A stretch of DNA of 12,801 bases from Geobacter sp. (GTDB taxonomy: Bacteria > Desulfobacterota > Desulfuromonadia > Geobacterales > DSM-12255), in contig VEOV01000032.1 of NCBI GenBank assembly GCA_012026855.1, positions 1-12,801 on the forward strand, read 5' to 3'. The notes under the pieces are model-generated. The model was not told the DNA's origin. It made no database searches and saw only the letters and a program-made list of their open reading frames with translations. Of the stretch, positions 1 through 6,441 are shown piece by piece. How positions within the stretch are numbered: the first letter of the stretch is position 1; every line of letters starts with the position of its first letter. The position numbers and the translations under genes are program-made.

Positions 1-1
1 G

Positions 2-1015
2 CTCTTCCCGCTGGCCAAGGGGATCACGGTACTGTCCGAATGCCCTGTCGGCCTGATCGGCGACGACATCAACTCCGCCACCAGGCAGTCGGCCAAGGAG
101 CTGGACCTGCCGATCATCCCCTGCAACTGCGAGGGTTTCCGCGGCGTTTCCCAGTCCCTGGGGCACCACATTTCCAACGACACCATCCGCGACCATATCA
201 TCGGCACCCGTGAATTTGCCGAGCCGGAGACCCCCTATGACATCTCCCTCATCGGTGACTACAACATCGGTGGTGATGTCTGGTCGGCCAAGTCCCTGCT
301 GGAGGAGATCGGCCTCAACGTCAAGTCGGTCTGGACCGGCGACGGCGAGCTGGAAAAAATCGCCGCCACCCACAAGGTCAAGCTGAACCTGATCCACTGC
401 TACCGCTCCATGAACTACATGTGCAAGGTCATGGAAGAGAAGTTCGGCATCCCCTGGCTGGAATTCAACTTCTTCGGCCCGACCAAGATCAGGGAGAGCC
501 TGCGGTCCATCGGCCAGCGCTTCGATCAGACCATTCAGGACAAGGTGGAGCAGGTCATTGCCAAGTACGATCCGATCATGCAGGCGATCATTGACGAATA
601 CAAACCGCGCCTGGACGGCAAGAAGGTGATGCTGCTGGTTGGTGGTCTCCGTCCCCGCCACACCATCGGCGCCTACGAGGACCTGGGGATGGAGTGCGTC
701 GGCTCGGGCTACGAGTTCGCCCATACCGATGACTACGACCGGACCGCTTCGGAAATGCCCGACGCCACCGTGGTCTACGACGACCCGTCCGAGTACGAGT
801 TCGAAAAGTTCGCCCATGCCCTGAAACCGGACCTGATCGGCTCCGGCATCAAGGAAAAATATGTCTTCCAGAAGATGGGCATCCCGTTCCGTCAGATGCA
901 CAGCTGGGACTATTCCGGCCCGTACCACGGCTACCAAGGGTTTTCGGTGTTTGCCCGCGACATCGACATGGCAGTAAACTCGCCGACGTGGAAGCTTGTT
1001 GAAAGCCCATTCTAG
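2..1015 (+). CDS. nifD: Nitrogenase MoFe protein alpha subunit (NifD), 3' part
   Basis: The alpha subunit of the MoFe protein carries the FeMo-cofactor, where N2 is reduced, and shares the P-cluster with NifK. The frame is open from base 2, giving 337 residues; about the first 145 of the usual 480 or so are off the window. Visible landmarks are SECPVGLIGDD, whose Cys (window residue 14) matches P-cluster Cys154 of Azotobacter NifD; CEGFRGVSQSLGHH; HCYRSMNY with the FeMo-cofactor Cys ligand (residue 133, matching Cys275); and RQMHSWDYSGPYHG with the His ligand (residue 300, matching His442). All key ligands in the visible part are intact. It ends with TAG 65 bp before nifK in the usual nifDK order and should be co-transcribed with it. 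VnfD and AnfD are unlikely, because the sequence follows the Mo type throughout. Confidence 0.97.
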   Translation, partial: LFPLAKGITVLSECPVGLIGDDINSATRQSAKELDLPIIPCNCEGFRGVSQSLGHHISNDTIRDHIIGTREFAEPETPYDISLIGDYNIGGDVWSAKSLLEEIGLNVKSVWTGDGELEKIAATHKVKLNLIHCYRSMNYMCKVMEEKFGIPWLEFNFFGPTKIRESLRSIGQRFDQTIQDKVEQVIAKYDPIMQAIIDEYKPRLDGKKVMLLVGGLRPRHTIGAYEDLGMECVGSGYEFAHTDDYDRTASEMPDATVVYDDPSEYEFEKFAHALKPDLIGSGIKEKYVFQKMGIPFRQMHSWDYSGPYHGYQGFSVFARDIDMAVNSPTWKLVESPF

Positions 1016-1042
1016 GCTGAACGATACAGGAACAAAACAAAC

Positions 1043-1066
1043 TCTCCTGGACAGATTGGTCCGGAG
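1043..1066 (+). other. Small hairpin in the nifD-nifK spacer
   Basis: CTCC (1044-1047) and GGAC (1049-1052) pair with GTCC (1059-1062) and GGAG (1063-1066). T1048 is bulged and the loop is six bases. There is no T-run, so it is not a terminator. It lies just upstream of the nifK ribosome binding site (AGGAG, 1070-1074). It might stabilise the processed nifK message or tune translation; this is inference only. Confidence 0.4.
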
Positions 1067-1080
1067 GATAGGAGTCTATT

Positions 1081-2544
1081 ATGAGCGCAGAAGCTGCTGT
1101 TAAATATGTCACTGAGACACCGGCATCAGAAGTTGACAGAGTTGCCGAATGGATCAATACCGAAGAATACAAAGAGTTGAACTTCAAGCGGGAAGCGCTG
1201 GTCATCGCCCCGCCCCACGCCTGTCAGCCGCTGGGGGCCGAACTGGTAGCCCACGCCTTCGAGGGTAGCCTCCCCTTTGTCCACGGTTCCCAGGGGTGCG
1301 CCTCCTACTACCGCTCCACCCTGAACCGTCATTTCCGCGAGCCGGCACCGGCAGTGTCCGACTCCATGGCCGAGGACGGCGCCGTTTTCGGCGGCCAGAC
1401 CAACCTCCACGAAGGTCTCGAAAATGCCATCGCCCTCTACAAGCCGAAGATGGTGGCAGTGTTTACCTCCTGCATGCCGGAGATCATCGGTGACGACCTG
1501 CCCGCATTCCTCAAGAACGCCCGCAACAAGGGGATCGTTCCGGAGGGGATGCCGGTACCGTTTGCAAACACCCCCAGCTTCAACGGCTCCCATGTCCATG
1601 GCTACGACGCCATGCTGCTGGCCATTCTCCAGTCCCTCACCGAGGGAAAGAAAATCGAGGGGCGCTGCACCGGCAAAATCAACCTGATCCCCGGCTTCGA
1701 CGCCAACACCGGCAACTTCCGGGAATACAAGCGGCTCTTTGCCGAGTTCGGCGTGCCAACCACCATCCTGGGGGACATCTCCGACGTGTTCGACGCGCCG
1801 TGCGACGGCACCTACCACACCTACCCAGGTGGCACCAAACTGGATGACGCAAGCGATTCCATCAACGGAAAAGCCACCATCAGCGTCGGCCCCTTCTCGG
1901 CCACCAAAACCTTAACCTGGCTGAAGGACAACTACTCCGGCAAGCACAGTGCCATCCCCATGCCGCTGGGAATCGCCAAGACCGACGAGTTCATCAAAAA
2001 GATCTCCGAGCTCTCCGGCAAGCCGGTGCCGGAATCGATCAAGAACGAGCGGGGCCGGGCAGTGGATGCCATGACCGACTCCCACCAGTACATGCACGGC
2101 AAGAAATTCGCCCTCTACGGCGATCCGGATCAGCTGATCGGCTACGTCTCCTTCCTGCTGGAGATGGGGGCCATTCCGTACCACATCCTCTGCAGCAAGG
2201 GGAGCAAGAAGGTGGAGAAAGAGATCCAGGCGCTCCTGAACAGCTCTATCTACGGCACAGGCTGCAAAATCTACATGGGCAAGGACCTTTGGCACATGCG
2301 CAGTCTGATCATGACAGATCCGGTGGACGCAATGATCGGCGACACCCATGGCAAGTTTGCCTGCCGTGACGCCGGCATCCCCCTGTTCCGCTTCGGCTTC
2401 CCGATCTTCGACCGGGTCAACAAACACCGCTACCCGATCATCGGCTACCAGGGGGTCATCAACATGGTAACCGAGATCTGCAACAAGTTTATCGATATTA
2501 AGGATGAGACGTGTGAAGACCGCTTCTTCGAGATGATGCGGTAA
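1081..2544 (+). CDS. nifK: Nitrogenase MoFe protein beta subunit (NifK)
   Basis: The beta subunit pairs with NifD in the alpha2-beta2 MoFe protein and supplies half of the P-cluster ligands; it acts in the cytoplasm under nitrogen-fixing, low-oxygen conditions. The start ATG follows AGGAG with good spacing. The 487 residues are slightly short for the family: Azotobacter NifK is over 500 residues with a longer N-terminus. P-cluster cysteines are seen in PPHACQPLGA (near residue 48), HGSQGCASYYR (near 74) and SCMPEIIGDD (near 132), and the nearby Ser of TPSFNGSHVHG is also present. GDTHGKFACRDAGIPL and FRFGFPIFDR near the C-terminus are typical. No frameshift or missing ligand is seen. It follows nifD directly, and a strong terminator closes the transcript about 140 bp downstream, so nifEN, if present, is not in this transcript. 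Confidence 0.98.
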   Translation: MSAEAAVKYVTETPASEVDRVAEWINTEEYKELNFKREALVIAPPHACQPLGAELVAHAFEGSLPFVHGSQGCASYYRSTLNRHFREPAPAVSDSMAEDGAVFGGQTNLHEGLENAIALYKPKMVAVFTSCMPEIIGDDLPAFLKNARNKGIVPEGMPVPFANTPSFNGSHVHGYDAMLLAILQSLTEGKKIEGRCTGKINLIPGFDANTGNFREYKRLFAEFGVPTTILGDISDVFDAPCDGTYHTYPGGTKLDDASDSINGKATISVGPFSATKTLTWLKDNYSGKHSAIPMPLGIAKTDEFIKKISELSGKPVPESIKNERGRAVDAMTDSHQYMHGKKFALYGDPDQLIGYVSFLLEMGAIPYHILCSKGSKKVEKEIQALLNSSIYGTGCKIYMGKDLWHMRSLIMTDPVDAMIGDTHGKFACRDAGIPLFRFGFPIFDRVNKHRYPIIGYQGVINMVTEICNKFIDIKDETCEDRFFEMMR

Positions 2545-2574
2545 GTGGACCGCCGCTTTTCCGCCCTGCGTTCG

Positions 2575-2642
2575 TTGCAGGTGCGGACCGGTTGTGCGGC
2601 GTAGCGTTGCTACGCCTCCGCCCGGCCCTTCCGGCGCCTGCC
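2575..2642. repeat. GC-rich imperfect palindrome after nifK
   Basis: The core is a perfect 8-bp hairpin: GGCGTAGC (2598-2605), loop GTT, GCTACGCC (2609-2616). Outside it, GCAGG (2577-2581) faces CCTGC (2637-2641), and the stretch between is partly complementary, so about 65 bases can form a long imperfect cruciform. There is no T-run, so it is unlike the terminator that follows. The form resembles dispersed palindromic intergenic elements (REP-like), but copy number cannot be judged from this window. Confidence 0.5.
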
Positions 2643-2684
2643 CAGGACTAAAAATCCGCACTCCAAAGGAAGGCGAAAAAAGCA

Positions 2685-2718
2685 AAGGCCACTCCCGGAT
2701 TCGGGAGTGGCCTTCTTT
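2685..2718. terminator. Strong intrinsic terminator of nifDK, probably bidirectional
   Basis: A perfect 13-bp stem is formed by 2685-2697 and 2702-2714 with the tetraloop GATT, followed on the plus strand by CTTTAT. Read on the minus strand, the same stem is followed by TGCTTTTTT (2674-2682). It can therefore also stop transcripts coming from the convergent rhuM side. Confidence 0.9.
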
Positions 2719-2761
2719 ATGTCAGCCTTGATGAGGCTATTCTCCAATCAGCATCAAACCA

Positions 2762-2839
2762 TCAGACCTGCCCACCCACTCCTTTAAACTTTTCCATAAA
2801 AGCGGCGATTTGCAGGAATACACTCTGCTTTTTAGTCAG
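2762..2839 (-). pseudogene. Possible 3' remnant of a restriction-locus gene (hsdR tail?)
   Basis: A 25-codon open stretch on the minus strand ends in TGA at 2762-2764 and has no start codon with a ribosome binding site. It encodes the phrase IAAFMEKFKGVGGQV. It lies where the distal end of a type I locus (after hsdS) would be, between the hsdS stub and the end of the AT-rich insert. It could therefore be the C-terminal end of hsdR joined to hsdS by a deletion. I do not firmly recognise the sequence, and it may be chance. Its bases 2789-2801 repeat a 13-bp stretch of the hsdS stub. Confidence 0.22.
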
Positions 2840-2892
2840 TTAATGCGGGTTACCCCATCCAGCAGCTTTTCCATAAAATTAAACTGGCTCAT
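2836..2892 (-). pseudogene. hsdS: Truncated start of type I restriction specificity subunit (HsdS)
   Basis: The ATG at 2892 overlaps the TGA stop of rhuM (AATGAG), the translationally coupled arrangement expected for genes of one operon. The 18-codon frame begins MSQFNFMEKLLDGV, which resembles the opening of many HsdS proteins (a short tail, then MEKLLDGV before the first target-recognition domain). It then departs to TRIN and stops at TGA 2836-2838. Intact HsdS is about 400 residues with two target-recognition domains, so this is a non-functional stub. The identification rests on a short stretch and on the matching hsdM stub on the other side of rhuM. Confidence 0.6.
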
Positions 2893-3887
2893 TTTTTACG
2901 GCTCTCTTTTTTGGCCTGTTGTTCCAGTGCGGCAATGACTTTCAGGTACTCTTTTTCCACATTATCCAGCGTTTTGGCCTTATATTTTTTATATTCCAGT
3001 TTGGCTTTATTCTCGGCAGCAGCGTGTGAAATGCTGCCTGCGTGGTCGAGCAATTTTCGACCCGTTGAGCTCAGGATATTATCCAGTTCGCGTACATAAT
3101 CGGCCATGCGCATCTCGCGCTGTTCAATAGCGTTTAACTCGGCCAAATCGAAATAGGCGGATACAAGATTATTGAGCACCCGCAACTCCTGCACACTTAA
3201 GTAATTTTTGGCAATCATCGCTTCGGCTTGCGTGGGCTGGCTGCCTTTAAAATTGCTGAGGCCCGCAAAGGGTTTGTCGCTGTCCACTCGCAGGTAAATC
3301 ACCTCAGAGGCGGTATGGCCGTGGGCGGCACAGTGCAGTTTGTTTTGTACGATTTTAAAAAAGGTCAGGCTGTCTTCGCTGTTGGGGTCATAGTCGATTG
3401 CAGTGGCGTATAAGTCCAACACTTGGCGGTACATGACTTTTTCGCTGGAACGAATATCGCGAATGCGATCAAGCAGTTCTTTCCAGTAATTGCCACCACC
3501 CAGATTTTTCAAGCGTTCATCGTTTAAGGCAAAACCTTTTTCAAGGTATTCTTTTAAAACTGTGGAGGCATATCGCCTGAATTGCACCCCGCGAACCGAA
3601 CGCACGCGATACCCCACAGCCAGAATCACATCAAGGTTATAGAATGCAATCGTGCGTGAAACCTCTCGCTCACCCTCTTTTTGAACTGTCAACTCATAGT
3701 TGACAGTTGCCTGTTCATCCAGCTCATGGTCATCATATATGGCTTGAATGTGTTTGCTGATATTTTGCTTGCTGGTTTGAAAAAGCTCGGCAATTTGGAA
3801 TTGCGATAGCCAAACCGTGCCGTTTTCCAGGCGCAAATCAATTTTCGTCACACCATCATCGGTGGTGTAAATAATGACATCACTCAT
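2889..3887 (-). CDS. rhuM: RhuM-family protein (orphan within a decayed restriction locus)
   Basis: This 332-residue protein is the usual full length for the RhuM family, named after a Salmonella SPI-3 gene. Its biochemical role is not established, and it is often found inside type I restriction-modification loci. Family landmarks are WLSQFQIAELFQTSKQNISK (26-45), which looks like a helix-turn-helix; YNLDVILAVGYRVRS (83-97) followed by RGVQFRRYA; HGHTASEVIYLRVD (189-202); and AKNYLSVQEL (226-235). The C-terminus is rich in Lys and Glu and is probably helical or coiled-coil. No signal peptide or membrane segment is seen. The ATG at 3887 follows GGAG with a long spacing (11 bases from the G-run to ATG), and the hsdM stub ends inside its first codons, so coupled translation is likely. 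The gene is AT-richer than nif and the ABC operon, and it is intact while its neighbours are broken. A DNA-binding or defence accessory role is inference. Confidence 0.88.
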   Translation of the reverse strand: MSDVIIYTTDDGVTKIDLRLENGTVWLSQFQIAELFQTSKQNISKHIQAIYDDHELDEQATVNYELTVQKEGEREVSRTIAFYNLDVILAVGYRVRSVRGVQFRRYASTVLKEYLEKGFALNDERLKNLGGGNYWKELLDRIRDIRSSEKVMYRQVLDLYATAIDYDPNSEDSLTFFKIVQNKLHCAAHGHTASEVIYLRVDSDKPFAGLSNFKGSQPTQAEAMIAKNYLSVQELRVLNNLVSAYFDLAELNAIEQREMRMADYVRELDNILSSTGRKLLDHAGSISHAAAENKAKLEYKKYKAKTLDNVEKEYLKVIAALEQQAKKESRKK

Positions 3888-3981
3888 GCCTTAATCTCCA
3901 GCCATCCACTGCGCCGCACACATCGTTGGCGATTTGCCAGATCTGGCGCTGCACTAAGGCTCGTTGTTGGACGCTTGGCAT
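3880..3981 (-). pseudogene. hsdM: Truncated start of type I restriction methylase (HsdM)
   Basis: The minus-strand ATG at 3979-3981 follows a good Shine-Dalgarno (AAGGA, nine bases upstream). The 33-codon frame contains VQQRALVQRQIWQIANDV and GAVDGW. This matches the conserved N-terminus of EcoR124-type HsdM, where QRQIWQIANDVRG.VDGWDFKQYVLG is the usual course. After the Trp at residue 28 the frame diverges to RLRHE and stops at TGA 3880-3882, eight bases inside rhuM. Intact HsdM is over 500 residues and carries the NPPF/Y catalytic motif, so no methylase activity remains. The abrupt switch from conserved sequence to the rhuM leader marks a deletion junction near 3895-3898. Confidence 0.75.
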
Positions 3982-4147
3982 AATGTGTTCCTTTATTCAA
4001 GTACGCAGATTCAACTCTGAGTGCAACTTTTATAGTTAAAGCCATATAAGCAGCTCACCACCGGGCAAAGATACCAGATTTGTGGATTAAGGCAATCTGG
4101 ATTGGAGCTACAGGCAACGATATATTTCGCTCATCGTTTGTGGACCT
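3982..4147. other. Non-coding spacer upstream of the hsdM stub
   Basis: This AT-rich stretch has no convincing coding frame. It should hold the promoter for the minus-strand hsdM'-rhuM transcript. The only candidate I see is a TATAAA-like box on the minus strand near 4033-4038, without a clear -35 partner. No tRNA, att-site or terminal repeat is evident. Confidence 0.35.
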
Positions 4148-4166
4148 AACGGGGCACCCCGTTTTT
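4148..4166 (+). terminator. Small intrinsic-terminator-like hairpin with no gene before it
   Basis: AACGGG (4148-4153) pairs with CCCGTT (4158-4163) around the loop GCAC, and the T-run continues to 4166. It would act on the plus strand, but no plus-strand gene ends nearby. It may be the leftover terminator of a lost gene, or a shield that keeps upstream transcription out of the tetR promoter. Confidence 0.5.
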
Positions 4167-4187
4167 ATATTGGTCAATAATTATTGC

Positions 4188-4226
4188 TTGACATAAATAA
4201 CGAGGTTATATAATAGCCTTATATAA
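4188..4226 (+). promoter_or_regulatory. Promoter and twin palindromic operator of the tetR-ABC operon
   Basis: TTGACA (4188-4193) and TATAAT (4209-4214) are both perfect sigma-70 boxes, but the 15-bp spacer is short. The -10 box sits in TTATATAA (4206-4213). The same palindrome recurs at 4219-4226 after TAGCC, and the whole is also an inverted repeat. This form and position suit a TetR-family dimer blocking RNA polymerase, so autorepression by the first gene of the operon is inferred. Confidence 0.6.
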
Positions 4227-4250
4227 ATCAATTATACAGCGAGGGACGCC

Positions 4251-4835
4251 ATGTCACCCAGAAATTCACAGTTCAGCCGTGAGGAAATAATCGAGGCCGC
4301 TTTTCAGTTGGTCCGGGCCGAAGGGTGGGCTGGGTTCTCGGTCAATGCCGTTGCCAAATCCATCGGCAGCTCCACCATGCCGCTCTACTCCCAGTTTGCC
4401 AATGTGCGGGAACTGGAGGACGAGGTCTGCATCCGGGCAATGGCACTGCTGAAGTCGCGCTTGCTGGAGAGACCGAACAACGATCTCTGGATTGACCAGG
4501 CGATCAGCTACGTCAACTTTGCCATTGAGGAGAAATTCCTGTTCCGCATTCTCGGCGACGGCCGCAACATCGAGCTGCAGAACAAGCTTGGCATGGGTCT
4601 GGTGCATTATATCGACGACACCCTGGCCGGCTACCCGCTCTTTGCCGAGCTGAACGAGATGGAATTCAAGATGATCAGGCTATCGCGCATGATGTTTGCC
4701 CAGCGGCTGGCCTTCTGGTTAAACCGGGACGAAAACTTCCTCAAAGACAAGGGTATGGAGCTGGAGGATTTTATCCGCCGCACCAGTAAGGCGATCTACG
4801 ACGGCTTCAAATTGCAGTTTAATGGGAATCAATAG
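4251..4835 (+). CDS. TetR/AcrR-family transcriptional regulator
   Basis: The protein has 194 residues, a normal TetR length. The N-terminal helix (residues 8-25, FSREEIIEAAFQLVRAEG) leads into a helix-turn-helix at about 29-48 (FSVNAVAKSIGSSTMPLYSQ) and then FANVREL, the usual link to helix 4. The recognition-helix region departs from the common TLYxHF form (MPLYSQF), so its target may be unusual. The remaining 130 or so residues are the variable ligand-binding and dimer domain; nothing there points to a known ligand. The start ATG has GAGGG five bases upstream. It is the first gene of the operon, 31 bp before the binding-protein gene. It probably represses the promoter at 4188-4214 and is released by the transported compound or a product of it (inference). 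Confidence 0.85.
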   Translation: MSPRNSQFSREEIIEAAFQLVRAEGWAGFSVNAVAKSIGSSTMPLYSQFANVRELEDEVCIRAMALLKSRLLERPNNDLWIDQAISYVNFAIEEKFLFRILGDGRNIELQNKLGMGLVHYIDDTLAGYPLFAELNEMEFKMIRLSRMMFAQRLAFWLNRDENFLKDKGMELEDFIRRTSKAIYDGFKLQFNGNQ

Positions 4836-4866
4836 CTGTACTCATTATCACCTGAGGAGGGGGCAC

Positions 4867-6432
4867 ATGGGCAGAGATTTACGTAGCAGGTTGGTACGAA
4901 TATTTTCAGGTTGGCTCACTTTGGCGGTGCTGATAACTGCTGTTCAAGGCGAGTGTGCCACTGCCGCCAAGCCAAAATCCGGCGGTACACTGGCAGTCGG
5001 TATGGAGCTGGAGTTCCGCGGCTTCGACCCGTTGAAGGCCAATTATACCGGGCTTGCCGATCGCTCCGTGATCATGGCAATCGAGGAGCGGCTCTTTGAC
5101 ATGGATGCCAAGGGGAATCTCCTGCCAGAACTGGCCCTCTTTGCCAAACCTGCCAGGGACGGCAAGAGCTGGATTATCGCCCTGCGCAAGGGGGTGACAT
5201 TCCATGACGGCACACCGTTCAATGCCGATGCCGTTGTGAGCCACTGGCAGCGGCTACTCGATCCCAAAAACAGGTTTTTCGCCCGCACCTCAATTGAGAC
5301 CATCAATAACGTCCAAAGGGTGGATGACTTCACCGTTCGCTTCCAGCTGAAACACCCCTGGGCAGCCTTCAAAAACGCCCTGACCGAACCCCAGTCCTTT
5401 GGCGCCTTCATCCCCTCCCCCAAGGCGATCAGGGAGGAGACCCACAACCGGGCTCCGGTCGGCACCGGACCGTACATGTTCAAGGAGTGGCTTCCCAATG
5501 ACCGCCTGACCGTGGTCAGAAACCCGAACTACTGGCGCAAAGGGAAGGCATATCTGGACAGCGTGGTGTTTCGCCCCATGTCCGACATGCAGGCCCGCTT
5601 TGCCAGCCTCCAGTCCGGCGAGATCGACGTAATCCAGACCGATCGCGGCGCCAGCATCCTCCAGGCCAGGGAAGACCGGTCCCTGAAGGTTTACAGCAGC
5701 GACAGTGCCGGGCCGTACAACTTCCTCTTCAATACAGCCAAGCCACCGCTGAATGATGCCAGGGTGCGCCAGGCCCTGGCCCATGCCTGGGACCAGGAGC
5801 TGCTGCTCAAGGCTGACTACAAGGGGACTCTCCCGATGGCAAAGGATCCTTTCGGCGGTCTGCTCAATTGCGGCGACCTGGCCTATCGTGAATATGACCC
5901 AGCCAAGGCACGCAAACTGCTGGCAGAATACGGCAAACCGGTCAGCCTGGAGATGAACCATACCAACACCCCCCGGGGCAAAGAGGCGGGCGAGATCATG
6001 CAGCGCCTCTTCAAGGAGGTCGGCGTGACTCTGACCCTTGTGCCGCTGGCGGAAGCCCAGCTGGCTAAACGGGGCATCAGCGGTGATTACCAAATCAGCG
6101 GCTGGAAATTCCGTGACTTTGACGAAATGGGACCGCTGCTCTACAGCAACTATTACTCAAACAGCCCGATGAACTTCAGCAAGTACCAGAACCCGAAAAT
6201 GGATGAGCTGCTGACAACCCAGCAGATGAGCGTTGACAAGAAGGTGCGGCACAAGGCCCTCTGCGGCGTGGCCAAGCTGATCAACGAGGATGCGGTCTTC
6301 CTCTACGGCGGCGGCCGGCGGTTCCATGTCATTGCCAAGTCGCGGGTCAAGGGGATAGGCAACGTGCGCCAGGGTGTGATCCGGGTGAGTGATGCCTGGC
6401 TGGAGAACAACACTGCCATAACGAACAAATAG
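4867..6432 (+). CDS. ABC transporter solute-binding protein, family 5 (peptide/nickel/opine type)
   Basis: This exported receptor captures the substrate and delivers it to the permease pair encoded downstream. I chose the ATG at 4867 over the in-frame ATG at 4822. It has GAGGAGGGGG just upstream, and the protein then opens with a normal signal peptide: basic MGRDLRSRLVR, hydrophobic core to about residue 27, likely cleavage near residues 33-34 (CATAA/KP). Cys30 lacks a lipobox, so it is probably not a lipoprotein. Of 521 residues, family landmarks are SGGTLAVGMELEFRGFDPL (38-56), GVTFHDGTPFNADAV (109-123) and APVGTGPYMFKEW (196-208), then RNPNYW. This is the SBP_bac_5 fold shared by DppA, OppA and NikA. 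The pocket residues cannot be matched to one ligand by eye, so the substrate is open. Confidence 0.92.
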   Translation: MGRDLRSRLVRIFSGWLTLAVLITAVQGECATAAKPKSGGTLAVGMELEFRGFDPLKANYTGLADRSVIMAIEERLFDMDAKGNLLPELALFAKPARDGKSWIIALRKGVTFHDGTPFNADAVVSHWQRLLDPKNRFFARTSIETINNVQRVDDFTVRFQLKHPWAAFKNALTEPQSFGAFIPSPKAIREETHNRAPVGTGPYMFKEWLPNDRLTVVRNPNYWRKGKAYLDSVVFRPMSDMQARFASLQSGEIDVIQTDRGASILQAREDRSLKVYSSDSAGPYNFLFNTAKPPLNDARVRQALAHAWDQELLLKADYKGTLPMAKDPFGGLLNCGDLAYREYDPAKARKLLAEYGKPVSLEMNHTNTPRGKEAGEIMQRLFKEVGVTLTLVPLAEAQLAKRGISGDYQISGWKFRDFDEMGPLLYSNYYSNSPMNFSKYQNPKMDELLTTQQMSVDKKVRHKALCGVAKLINEDAVFLYGGGRRFHVIAKSRVKGIGNVRQGVIRVSDAWLENNTAITNK

Positions 6433-6441
6433 GGGGGAATT

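Noticed and set aside
1126..1818. Long minus-strand open frame within nifK
   Set aside because: It is a GC-driven shadow of a well-supported gene, with no ribosome binding site or recognisable domain.
2575..2642. Palindrome as the nifK terminator
   Set aside because: No T-run follows it; the hairpin at 2685-2714 with T-rich tracts on both sides is the better terminator.
2545..4250. CRISPR array, insertion sequence or prophage boundary in the AT-rich insert
   Set aside because: There are no regularly spaced repeats, transposase or integrase frame, terminal inverted repeats or tRNA-derived attachment site.
4822..4866. In-frame upstream ATG adding 15 residues to the binding protein
   Set aside because: It overlaps the tetR stop, lacks a Shine-Dalgarno of its own, and would put a polar, His-rich stretch in front of the signal peptide. 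The ATG at 4867 has a strong Shine-Dalgarno.
5290..6093. 267-codon minus-strand open frame within the binding-protein gene
   Set aside because: It lies wholly inside a gene with clear family motifs; composition looks like antisense shadow and no domain is visible.
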